This document shows positions 1-5,905 of a DNA stretch of 6,131 nucleotides, one piece after another. Within the stretch, counting starts at the first letter, position 1. Every line of letters starts with the position of its first letter. Where the stretch lies: contig PMAM01000248.1 of NCBI GenBank assembly GCA_003152595.1, positions 2,892 through 9,022 of the forward strand, read 5' to 3'. Both the position numbers and the translations under genes were made by a program. This DNA comes from Acidobacterium sp. GTDB lineage: Bacteria > Acidobacteriota > Terriglobia > Terriglobales > Acidobacteriaceae. The notes beneath the pieces were generated by a model. The model was not told where the DNA came from, made no database searches, and saw nothing but the letters and a program-made list of their open reading frames with translations.

Positions 1-113
1 AGGAGCCGGACGTAGCGGTGTTCGCTGGTCAGGTAGTCGAGCACGGCCATGGTGGTGAGCGATTTGCCGACACCCCCTTTGCTGCCGGTGACGAAGACAA
101 TGGGCTGGTTCAT
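1..113 (-). CDS. ParA/MinD-like P-loop ATPase, N-terminal fragment (runs off left edge)
   Basis: Reading the minus strand from the ATG at 113 gives 37 complete codons before the window ends. The product begins MNQPIVFVTGSKGGVGKS. KGGVGKS at residues 12-18 is a deviant Walker A motif with the extra signature lysine (K12) typical of the ParA/MinD/SIMIBI ATPases, preceded by a hydrophobic first beta strand (IVFVTG). An AGGA about 7 bases upstream of the ATG serves as ribosome binding site. Such ATPases act in DNA partitioning, protein positioning or mobilisation (TraL/StbB-like proteins). The fragment is too short to choose among these or to see the Walker A' and B motifs. It lies about 200 bases downstream of the thiS-like gene on the same strand, far enough to have its own promoter. 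The ATPase family is clear; the specific role is not. Confidence 0.85.
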   Translation of the reverse strand, partial: MNQPIVFVTGSKGGVGKSLTTMAVLDYLTSEHRYVRL

Positions 114-168
114 GAATAGTCCTGCAGATCGTTGGGGGGTGAAGGGTTGCGGGGGACCCGAAACATCG

Positions 169-197
169 AGAGTACACGGGAGGCGGGGATGGAGCAA
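169..197 (-). promoter_or_regulatory. weak candidate sigma70-type promoter for the ParA-like gene
   Basis: On the minus strand TTGCTC (192-197) and TACTCT (169-174) are separated by 17 bases, the ideal spacing. Each box matches the consensus at only three of six positions, but these include TTG of the -35 box and the conserved TA...T of the -10 box. It lies about 55 bases upstream of the ParA-like start. Matches this weak occur by chance, so this is only a suggestion. Confidence 0.22.
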
Positions 198-238
198 TGG
201 GAAACAGCCCGCAGCCGACTGCTGAAAATCGGTGAGGG

Positions 239-261
239 AAAAAACGGTCAGCTATAAACCG
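239..261 (-). terminator. weak candidate Rho-independent terminator downstream of the thiS-like gene
   Basis: About 50 bases past the thiS-like stop, the minus strand reads CGGT, a 9-base loop, ACCG, then six T residues (239-244). The stem is only four base pairs plus a possible G-U pair, so it is thermodynamically weak. The uninterrupted T run directly after it is the main reason to list it. It would separate the thiS-like gene from the ParA-like gene. Confidence 0.3.
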
Positions 262-312
262 GCGGCGAGAACGTTCAGCGAAAGCGAGGGTAGCGGGAAA
301 AGTTCGCGCGGG

Positions 313-528
313 TCAGGCCGAGCCACCGCCGACGAAGTGGACGATTTCGAATTTGTCGCCGTCGGCGATGCCGGTTGTGGGCCAGGCGGGCCGCGCGACG
401 ATGCCGCCGTTGTGTTCGATGGCGACGCGGTCGGATTTAAGAGCAAGGGCGCTAACGAGATCCTGTACCGTCGAGCCAGTACCCAGCTCCAGGAACGAGC
501 GGGGCCGGCCGTTAATGAGCAGGTCCAT
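313..528 (-). CDS. thiS: ThiS-like sulfur-carrier protein (beta-grasp fold)
   Basis: This 71-residue protein matches the ThiS/MoaD ubiquitin-like sulfur carriers in length and pattern: an N-terminal strand with the NGxP turn (LLINGRPRSF, residues 4-12), a TVQDLVSAL helix (20-28), a VAIEHNGGIV strand (35-44), and the IADGDKFEIVHFVGGG ending (54-69). In ThiS the terminal Gly-Gly is adenylated by ThiF and carries the thiocarboxylate used by ThiG to build the thiamine thiazole. Here three glycines (67-69) are followed by Ser-Ala before the TGA, so the reactive glycine is not terminal as encoded. The ATG at 526-528 gives the usual family N-terminus, but no clear Shine-Dalgarno sequence precedes it. 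No thiG, thiF, thiO or thiE is adjacent in the window; it follows a small membrane-protein gene by 55 bases on the same strand. The ThiS-type fold is secure; participation in thiamine synthesis is inferred. Confidence 0.85.
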   Translation of the reverse strand: MDLLINGRPRSFLELGTGSTVQDLVSALALKSDRVAIEHNGGIVARPAWPTTGIADGDKFEIVHFVGGGSA

Positions 529-583
529 GGAAACAGGGTAGCCCAGCGGCGTTGACCTGTTCGTCCAGGAGCGGTGAACAGAT

Positions 584-799
584 TCAGCGGAGGGCGCGAA
601 AAACCTGCCAGGCGAGCCCTCCGAGAAGGAAGAGAACTGCCTGGAAGATCAGGGCGAAGGCGAGACCGCGGAAGGCGCCGAGGTTGATCTCGGGGACTCC
701 GTCGGCGCCGATGCTGGAGACGCGCCTTGATGGATCGACAAGTGGTTCACCTGTAGCATCCAACAGGTCGAGCGCCGATGGAATTGTACGAACGGCCAT
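584..799 (-). CDS. small single-pass membrane protein of unknown function
   Basis: I do not recognise this 71-residue protein. Residues 1-44 are soluble and of mixed composition, with a run resembling a short binding or turn segment (TGEPLVDPSRR, 16-26). Residues 46-67 form one continuous hydrophobic stretch (LAFALIFQAVLFLLGGLAWQVF) flanked by R44 and by the C-terminal R68 and R71. This predicts a C-terminal tail anchor or single transmembrane helix. There is no signal-peptide cleavage site. The start is well supported: the ATG at 797-799 is preceded by GAGGG with about 7 bases between. It is probably the first gene of a short minus-strand unit with the thiS-like gene, which begins 55 bases later. 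Coding is inferred from the ribosome binding site and the sensible membrane-protein layout; no function is proposed. Confidence 0.62.
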   Translation of the reverse strand: MAVRTIPSALDLLDATGEPLVDPSRRVSSIGADGVPEINLGAFRGLAFALIFQAVLFLLGGLAWQVFRALR

Positions 800-940
800 A
801 AGAGATCCCTCGTAGTGAAGCTATCGACCGGGACCGGCCTCTGCATAAATAGATGCGGAATTTGCAGCAAGTGTGTTCTGAATGGGGACAGTGCGACGCA
901 TCATTCCCGTTTCGGCTCCGGCAGCGCAGGTACCACGCGG

Positions 941-970
941 TTGACAAGCGACGTCCGGCAAAAGTAAGCT
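941..970 (+). promoter_or_regulatory. candidate sigma70-type promoter for the SnoaL-like gene
   Basis: A perfect -35 box TTGACA (941-946) is followed after 18 bases by TAAGCT (965-970), which keeps the most conserved TA...T positions of a -10 box. Transcription would start near 977, giving a leader of about 35 bases before the ATG at 1013. Position, spacing and the exact -35 box make this the best promoter candidate in the window. Confidence 0.5.
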
Positions 971-999
971 CGCCGCACTCATCCCCCGAAAGATCTGTG

Positions 1000-1005
1000 A
1001 AGGAG
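1000..1005 (+). promoter_or_regulatory. ribosome binding site of the SnoaL-like gene
   Basis: AAGGAG lies 7 bases upstream of the ATG at 1013, the optimal spacing. It fixes the start so that the signal peptide is intact. Confidence 0.8.
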
Positions 1006-1012
1006 AGAGCTT

Positions 1013-1525
1013 ATGAAAAGACACATCTGTGTGGCTGCCATTGTGCTGTGTATCGTTGCCTCGCTGGCGGGAGCGGGTACCGCACGAGCCCAGGCGAATT
1101 CTTCCGACAAGGCCGCGATCGAAGCGAACTACAGGAAATTTGCCGATGCGTTCGACAAGAAGGACGTCAACGGGATCATGATGCTCTTTGCACCGGATGT
1201 GTTTGTGTACGACGTGATTCCGCCGCGACAGTACACCAGCGCTGATGCCTACAGAAAAGATTGGGAAGATACATTCGCGGCGTTTCCCGGACCTGTGACG
1301 ACCAACGTGACGGACCTGAACATCACCGTGGCAGGATCGGTGGCGTACACGCGTTACGTTATCGACGGCACGATGACCGACAAGGATGGCAAGGCGGAGC
1401 GCCTGGTGGTGCGGAGCACGGACGTATGGCGGAAGATCAACGGGAAGTGGCTCATCGTCCAGGAGCACAACTCCTTCCCAGTGGATTTGACGACGGGACA
1501 GGCGGATCTGCTGTCGAAGCCTTAA
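1013..1525 (+). CDS. exported SnoaL/NTF2-like (DUF4440-type) protein
   Basis: This 170-residue protein starts with a classical Sec signal peptide: K2-R3-H4, a hydrophobic core over residues 5-22, and an A-R-A cleavage motif ending at residue 26. The mature part (27-170) is one NTF2-like alpha+beta domain: an opening helix with YRKFADAFDKKDVNGIMMLF, then APDVFVYD, a central helix with the DAYRKDWEDTF pattern, and strands ending in VRSTDVWRKINGKWLIVQEH. The tail NSFPVDLTTGQADLLSKP is the conserved ending I associate with SnoaL-like proteins. The fold is a conical barrel with a pocket, used for binding or for isomerase- and hydrolase-type reactions; the substrate cannot be told from sequence. 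C6 and C13 lie in the signal core, so this is not a typical lipobox. The gene is transcribed alone, divergent from the small membrane protein and convergent with the arginine operon, so its neighbours give no clue to its job. Confidence 0.88.
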   Translation: MKRHICVAAIVLCIVASLAGAGTARAQANSSDKAAIEANYRKFADAFDKKDVNGIMMLFAPDVFVYDVIPPRQYTSADAYRKDWEDTFAAFPGPVTTNVTDLNITVAGSVAYTRYVIDGTMTDKDGKAERLVVRSTDVWRKINGKWLIVQEHNSFPVDLTTGQADLLSKP

Positions 1526-1550
1526 GAGAACGAGCTGAGGGCCGGCTCGC
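1524..1550 (-). terminator. candidate terminator at the end of the arginine operon
   Basis: Between the convergent genes the minus strand can fold CGAGC (1545-1549) with GCTCG (1531-1535) across a 9-base loop, with a further G-U pair outside, followed by the T-rich TTCTCTT. The stem is short and the tail interrupted, so it is a modest candidate. On the plus strand the same hairpin has no T tract, so no terminator for the SnoaL-like gene is evident. Confidence 0.28.
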
Positions 1551-1592
1551 ATTCGCCCGGAGCACAGGGAACGTCGCCGGCTGAGGTGTGTC

Positions 1593-2114
1593 TTACACGC
1601 TCAGGCGCACCAGCTGTTCCGCTTCAATGCGCGGTCCCAGAATGGAGACCTTGGGCACCTGCCCGCGCGCCATCGCGACTTCGTCACATTTGTAGAGGCG
1701 CGGACAGTTCTGGCAGTCTTTGAAGATTTTGTCCGGCAGGGCGGTGCGTTCCTCGACCTCGCGGAAGCCGTAGCGGAAGAAGAAGTCGGGAATGCGGGTG
1801 AAGAGGCACACGCACCCGACGCCATGCCCTTCGGCTTCGGCGAGCAAGGCCTGGAGCAGCTCGCCTCCGACGCCGTGGCTCTTGGCCTCGGGCTTCACGA
1901 CGATGGAGCGGACCTCGGCGAGGTGCGGGCCGTAGAGGTGCAGCGCACCGCAGCCGAGGAAGATGCCGCCCTCTGATTCGGCGACGGTGAAGTCGCGGAC
2001 GTTCTCGCAGATCTCAGCGAAGGGGCGGCGGAGCAGTGTGCCGTCGTGCGAGAGGCTATTGACGAGCTCGTAGATGTTGGTGGCGTCCTGGAGACGCGCC
2101 TTACGCACGAGCAT
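1593..2114 (-). CDS. argA: GNAT N-acetyltransferase, probable short-form N-acetylglutamate synthase
   Basis: This 173-residue protein is a single GNAT domain. Acetyl-CoA motif A lies at 66-84 (AEVRSIVVKPEAKSHGVGG), with the KxxGxG pyrophosphate-binding loop at 78-83. A second motif, FFFRYGFREVEE (111-122), closes the fold. The segment LPDKIFKDCQNCPRLYKCDE (126-145) is typical of the short GNAT-only N-acetylglutamate synthases and of the acetyltransferase part of fused ArgH(A) proteins. The reaction would be acetyl-CoA plus glutamate to N-acetylglutamate, the first arginine step. The amino acid kinase domain of classical ArgA is absent. The start is ATG 2112-2114, supported by GGAGG six bases upstream. 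The open frame extends about 270 bases further upstream inside argH, but that part has shadow-like composition. The gene overlaps the argH end by 14 bases, so the two are probably translationally coupled. Substrate assignment rests on family motifs and operon context. Confidence 0.87.
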   Translation of the reverse strand: MLVRKARLQDATNIYELVNSLSHDGTLLRRPFAEICENVRDFTVAESEGGIFLGCGALHLYGPHLAEVRSIVVKPEAKSHGVGGELLQALLAEAEGHGVGCVCLFTRIPDFFFRYGFREVEERTALPDKIFKDCQNCPRLYKCDEVAMARGQVPKVSILGPRIEAEQLVRLSV

Positions 2115-3555
2115 GCGCCGCCTCCGGTTGGTCGAGCGTAACGCTGCCGTATCGGTCGACAAGAGCCTGGACGCGCTGCTCGGCGGCCGCGAGGGCTTCG
2201 CGAACGCGATGGCGGGCGGTGCCGCCGATGACGTCGTGGCAGTCGAGCGTGGCTTCGAGGGTGACAGCGGCGAAGAAGTCGTCGGCAAACTCGTCGCCGA
2301 ACTGGCGGAGTTCGTCGAGCGAAAGATCGCCGAGCTCGCAGCCTTTGTCGAGACAATAGCGGACGGCGTTGCCGATCTTCTCATGCGCTTTGCGGAAGGG
2401 GACGCCCTTGTGGACGAGATACGTGGCGGCAGCCATGGCGTTGAGGAAGCCGGTGGCGCAGGCGGCGCGCATGCGAGCGGTGCGGAAGACGAGCGCGCTG
2501 GTGAACGGCGCGAGCACGCGCATCATTTTGTGGGCTTCGGCCGAAGCGGCGAAGACCGGCTCCTGGGTCTCCTGCAGGTCTTTGTTGTAGGCGAGGGGCA
2601 AGCCTTTGAGCAGCAGGGTGACGGTTTCCGCGGCTCCGTGGATGCGGCCGACCTTGGCGCGGACGAGCTCCGTGAGGTCGGGGTTCTTCTTCTGCGGCAT
2701 CGCGCTGGAGCCGGTGGAGAAGGCTTCGGGCAGATCGACGAATCCGAACTCCGCGGTGGCGAAGAGAGTGATCTCTTCGCCAAAGCGGCTGGCGTGGAGC
2801 GCAATCTGGGTGAGCACCTGGAGGTATTCGAGGACGAAGTCGCGGCCGCTGGTCGCATCCATGCTGTTGGCCGTGGGGGCGATGAAGTTGAGTTCGCGCG
2901 CGGCGATGCTGCGGTCAATCGGCAGAGTAGCGCCGGCCACTGCGCCCGAGCCGAGAGGGCAATAGTTCAAGCGTGCAATGCAATCTTCGAGACGAGAAGC
3001 GTCGCGGAGGAGCATTTCGACGTAAGCGAGGAGCCAGTGAGCGACGAGGACGGGTTCGGCGCGTTGCAGATGCGTATAAGCCGGCATGACCGCATCGCCC
3101 GCAGTTTTTGCCTGGGCGAGAAGAGCCTGGGCCCATTCGGCGAGCTGGCCGACCAGCGGTTCGATGCGGTTGCGGATGTAGAGGCGCAGATCGGTGGCGA
3201 TCTGCTCGTTGCGGCTGCGGCCGGTATGGAGCTTCAGACCGAGCGGGCCCACGGCTTCCGTCAGGCGCAGTTCGACGAAATGGTGGATGTCCTCAGCCTG
3301 CGGATCGTCGCGGACCTGGTCGAGCTTCGTCGAGTAATCCGTGCCGATGGCTTTGAGCGCGCGGACGATCCTGTCGCACTCGTCGGCGGTGAAAACGCCC
3401 GCGGCGCTCAGCGCGAGCGCGTGCGCCCGGCTGGCAGCCAGTTCTTCCCAGAGAAGCAGCCAGTCGAAGCTAATGGAGCGCTGCCACTGATCGAAGAAGG
3501 GATCGGGCGCGGCGCGAAAGCGGCCGGACCACATTTTGGCGGGTTGTTCGGTCAT
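2101..3555 (-). CDS. argH: argininosuccinate lyase
   Basis: This 484-residue enzyme cleaves argininosuccinate to arginine and fumarate, the last pathway step, in the cytosol as a homotetramer. The family N-terminus MWSGRF is at 8-13. Other marks of the aspartase/fumarase superfamily follow in order: the substrate loop TGRSRNEQ (111-118), AYTHLQRAEPV with the conserved His at about 162, and the signature GSSAMPQKKNPD (282-293), which carries the catalytic serine loop. Length is slightly above the usual 455-470, from the tail. I chose ATG 3553-3555, with GAG 8 bases upstream. An in-frame GTG at 3562-3564 would add three residues and overlap the argG stop as GTGA; both are plausible. The gene follows argG almost without a gap and overlaps the GNAT gene by 14 bases. 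Catalytic positions appear intact. Confidence 0.98.
   Translation of the reverse strand: MTEQPAKMWSGRFRAAPDPFFDQWQRSISFDWLLLWEELAASRAHALALSAAGVFTADECDRIVRALKAIGTDYSTKLDQVRDDPQAEDIHHFVELRLTEAVGPLGLKLHTGRSRNEQIATDLRLYIRNRIEPLVGQLAEWAQALLAQAKTAGDAVMPAYTHLQRAEPVLVAHWLLAYVEMLLRDASRLEDCIARLNYCPLGSGAVAGATLPIDRSIAARELNFIAPTANSMDATSGRDFVLEYLQVLTQIALHASRFGEEITLFATAEFGFVDLPEAFSTGSSAMPQKKNPDLTELVRAKVGRIHGAAETVTLLLKGLPLAYNKDLQETQEPVFAASAEAHKMMRVLAPFTSALVFRTARMRAACATGFLNAMAAATYLVHKGVPFRKAHEKIGNAVRYCLDKGCELGDLSLDELRQFGDEFADDFFAAVTLEATLDCHDVIGGTARHRVREALAAAEQRVQALVDRYGSVTLDQPEAAHARA
2121..2125 (-). promoter_or_regulatory. ribosome binding site inside the argH 3' end, decides the GNAT start
   Basis: GGAGG on the minus strand lies six bases before ATG 2112-2114. 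It is embedded in argH codons for Pro-Glu-Ala and is the reason to prefer the short 173-residue reading over the longer open frame. Confidence 0.75.
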
Positions 3556-3560
3556 GAACT

Positions 3561-4904
3561 TCACTCGCCTTTCGTGGTGCCGCTGTTGAGTTGCGGCATC
3601 TCCGAGCCCTGGCTCAGGGTGATGAGGCCGCTTTGGGCGTAGGTCATCAGCTTGGCGCGGGTATCGGTGATGTCGAGATTGCGCATGGTGAGCTGGCCGA
3701 TGCGGTCGCGGGGGGAGAAGGCGGACTCGGTCTTCTCCATGCTAAGGCGCTCGGGACGGAAGGTTAGATTGGGAGACTCGGTGTTCAGGATCGAGTAGTC
3801 GTTGCCCCGGCGCAGTTCCAGAGCCACCTCGCCGGTGATGGGGCTCGCGACCCAGCGCTGCGCGGACTCGCGCAGCATGATGGCCTGGGAATCGAACCAG
3901 CGTCCCTGATAGAGCAGGCGGCCCAGCTTGCGGCCATTCTCGCGGTACTGCTCGATGGTGTCCTCATTGTGAATACCGGTGATGAGGCGCTCGTACGCGA
4001 TGAACAGCAGGGCCATGCCGGGTGCCTCGTAGATGCCGCGGCTCTTGGCCTCGATGATGCGGTTCTCGATCTGGTCGCTCATGCCGAGGCCGTGGCGGCC
4101 GCCGATGCGATTGGCTTCGAGCAGGAGCTCGACCGGGTCAGCAAACTCCTTGCTGTTGAGGGCTATGGGAAAGCCTTCTTCGAAGCGGACCGTCACCTCT
4201 TCGCGCCGGACATCGACGTCATCACGCCAGAAGGCGGTCCCCATGATGGGATCGACGATCCTGATGCTGCTCGAAAGCCGCTCGAGGTCCTTGGCTTCGT
4301 GGGTCGCGCCGAGGAGGTTGGAGTCGGTGGAGTAGGCCTTTTCGGCGGACATCTTATAGCCGAAGCCGGACTTCTGCATGAAGGCCGACATTTCAGCACG
4401 GCCACCGAGTTCATCGATGAAGGCCGGGTCGAGCCAGGGTTTGTAGACCTGCAGGCTGGGATTGACGAGCAGGCCGTAGCGATAGAAGCGCTCGATGTCG
4501 TTGCCCTTGAAGGTGGAGCCGTCGCCCCAGATGTTGACGCCGTCTTCCTTCATTGCTGTGACCAGCATGGTGCCGGTGACGGCGCGTCCGATGGGCGTGG
4601 TGTTGAAGTAGGTGACGCCGGCAGTCGAGATGTGAAAGGCGCCGGATTGCAGTGCGGCGATGCCTTCGCGAACCAGCGGTCCGCGGCAATCGATCAGACG
4701 GGCATTCTCCGCCCCGTATTCAAGTGCTTTGCGCGGGATGGCGTCGTAGTCGGTTTCGTCCGGCTGCCCGAGGTTGGCCGTGTAGGCCCAGGGCAGGGCG
4801 CCCTTCTGCTTCATCCAGTGAAGCGCGGCGCTGGTATCGAGGCCGCCGGAAAAAGCGATGCCGACTTTTTCACCGACCGGCAGACTTTCAAGAATTACAG
4901 ACAT
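3561..4904 (-). CDS. argG: argininosuccinate synthase, long E. coli-like type
   Basis: This 447-residue enzyme condenses citrulline and aspartate using ATP to form argininosuccinate. The N-type ATP pyrophosphatase motif AFSGGLDTS lies at 17-25, followed by AYTANLGQPDE (40-50), TPIGRAVTGTM (103-113), and the GDGSTFKGND segment (127-136). The central segments LGATHEAKDLE and GGRHGLGMSDQIENR and the C-terminal RIGQLTMRNLDITDT are hallmarks of the long subfamily. As I recall the E. coli protein, length and long stretches of sequence agree closely, unlike the roughly 400-residue type found in many bacteria. The ATG at 4902-4904 lies inside the argF end, a 10-base overlap. Only a weak GAG stands in front, so coupled translation from argF is likely. 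The C-terminal tail after about residue 425 is variable and ends at the argH start. Function is not in doubt. Confidence 0.99.
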   Translation of the reverse strand: MSVILESLPVGEKVGIAFSGGLDTSAALHWMKQKGALPWAYTANLGQPDETDYDAIPRKALEYGAENARLIDCRGPLVREGIAALQSGAFHISTAGVTYFNTTPIGRAVTGTMLVTAMKEDGVNIWGDGSTFKGNDIERFYRYGLLVNPSLQVYKPWLDPAFIDELGGRAEMSAFMQKSGFGYKMSAEKAYSTDSNLLGATHEAKDLERLSSSIRIVDPIMGTAFWRDDVDVRREEVTVRFEEGFPIALNSKEFADPVELLLEANRIGGRHGLGMSDQIENRIIEAKSRGIYEAPGMALLFIAYERLITGIHNEDTIEQYRENGRKLGRLLYQGRWFDSQAIMLRESAQRWVASPITGEVALELRRGNDYSILNTESPNLTFRPERLSMEKTESAFSPRDRIGQLTMRNLDITDTRAKLMTYAQSGLITLSQGSEMPQLNSGTTKGE

Positions 4905-5905
4905 TTGCCGGTCTCGCTGCGGTTGCCGCCCTTGCCGAGCAGCATCAGCAGCAGGGCCTTTTGCGCGTGCATGCGGTTCTCGGCCTGGTCGAAGACGACG
5001 GACTGGGGGCCATCGAGGACCGCGTCGGTGACTTCAGCGTTGCGATGCGCCGGCAGGCAATGCATGAAGACCGCCGACGGCGACGCCTGCGCCATCAACG
5101 TCTCGTTGACCTGATACGGCTTGAAGATGGGTGCGCGCTTGGTCGCCTCGTGCTCGTAGCCCATGCTGGTGCAGACGTCGGTGTAAATGGCGTCGGCGCC
5201 GGTGACGGCACCCACGGGGTCATTGACCAGAGTGATGTTCGAACCCGTGACGTTGGCGATGGCCCGTGCCTGTGCGACGATGTCCGCTTTGGGTGCGTAA
5301 TTCTTCGGCGTGCCGACGGTGCAGTTGGCGCCGAGCTGCGCGGCCGTGAGCATGAGCGAGTGGCATACGTTGTTGCCGTCGCCGACGTAGGTGAAGTTGA
5401 AGCCCTTGAGGTTGCCGAAGCGTTCTTCGAGGGTCATGAAATCGGCGATGGCCTGGCAGGGATGCTCGAGATCGCTGAGCGCGTTGATCACCGGCACGCT
5501 CGCGTACTGCGCCATCTCGGTGATGGTGTCGTGCGCGTAGGTGCGCAGCACGATGACCTGGACCCAGCGCTCGACGTTGCGGGCGATGTCGGCCAGCGAC
5601 TCGCGCTCGCCCAGGGGCGACGAGGTCTGATCGACGAAGAGAGCCGAGCCGCCGAGGGTGTTCATCGCCGTCTGAAAGGTGAGGCGCGTGCGCAGCGAGG
5701 CCTTTTCAAAGAACATGACCATCTGTTTCGCGTCGAGCGCCCAGCGGTATGCGCCTGGGTTTGTCTTAACGTCGTGGGCGAGCGCCAGCATGCCGGCCAG
5801 TTCTTTGGTTGTGAGATCGGCGACAGAACAAAGGTCGCGGCCTGCGAGCGAGACGTCGGGGCTGACCGAATCGAGTTCCGATACGGCGATGGTCTTAGTT
5901 GCCAA
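4895..5905 (-). CDS. argF: ornithine carbamoyltransferase (TTG start)
   Basis: This 336-residue enzyme transfers the carbamoyl group from carbamoyl phosphate to ornithine, giving citrulline. Seen in order: carbamoyl-phosphate loop FFEKASLRTR (65-74, with Leu in the second place of the usual STRTR), DLEHPCQAIAD (145-155), nucleotide-fold-like YVGDGNN (173-179), ornithine loop TDVCTSMG (242-249), and FMHCLPAHR (280-288). The SMG loop and HCLPAHR favour ornithine rather than N-acetyl- or N-succinylornithine as substrate, although the SLRTR form also occurs in those relatives. The start is TTG at 5903-5905: a strong GGAGG lies 8 bases upstream, and the first in-frame ATG is at codon 39, inside the conserved fold. 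Residues 1-22 form an extra, weakly conserved N-terminal tail. The gene overlaps argD by 11 bases and argG by 10 bases. Confidence 0.97.
   Translation of the reverse strand: MATKTIAVSELDSVSPDVSLAGRDLCSVADLTTKELAGMLALAHDVKTNPGAYRWALDAKQMVMFFEKASLRTRLTFQTAMNTLGGSALFVDQTSSPLGERESLADIARNVERWVQVIVLRTYAHDTITEMAQYASVPVINALSDLEHPCQAIADFMTLEERFGNLKGFNFTYVGDGNNVCHSLMLTAAQLGANCTVGTPKNYAPKADIVAQARAIANVTGSNITLVNDPVGAVTGADAIYTDVCTSMGYEHEATKRAPIFKPYQVNETLMAQASPSAVFMHCLPAHRNAEVTDAVLDGPQSVVFDQAENRMHAQKALLLMLLGKGGNRSETGKCL

Noticed and set aside
269..276. Palindrome GAACGTTC in the gap left of the thiS-like gene
   Set aside because: A single 8-base palindrome with no repeat copy or link to a promoter is expected by chance.
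232..555. Plus-strand open frame of 107 codons opposite the thiS-like gene
   Set aside because: The minus-strand ThiS pattern is clear, whereas this product has no domain and begins at a GTG without a ribosome binding site.
841..880. AT-rich patch that might hold a minus-strand promoter for the small membrane protein
   Set aside because: TATTTA/TATGCA-like -10 boxes can be found, but none pairs with a convincing -35 box at 16-18 bases, so no promoter is called.
821..1552. Minus-strand open frame of 243 codons opposite the SnoaL-like gene
   Set aside because: It is antisense to a gene with a good ribosome binding site, signal peptide and conserved domain, and the product is rich in Arg, His and Ser without pattern.
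1541..1581. Two GCCGGC copies between the convergent genes
   Set aside because: GCCGGC is self-complementary and common at this GC content. The long spacing and lack of flanking complementarity do not make a good hairpin.
2115..2384. N-terminal extension of the GNAT frame to a 263-residue protein
   Set aside because: The extra 90 residues are Ser/Thr/Ala/Pro-rich low-complexity sequence read out of frame inside argH. The GNAT fold begins exactly at the ATG at 2114, which has its own GGAGG.
2074..3642. Plus-strand open frame of 522 codons opposite argH and the GNAT gene start
   Set aside because: It lies antisense to argH, which has all catalytic motifs. Its composition (rich in Glu, Gly, Ala, Arg with no domain pattern) is typical of antisense frames in GC-rich genes.
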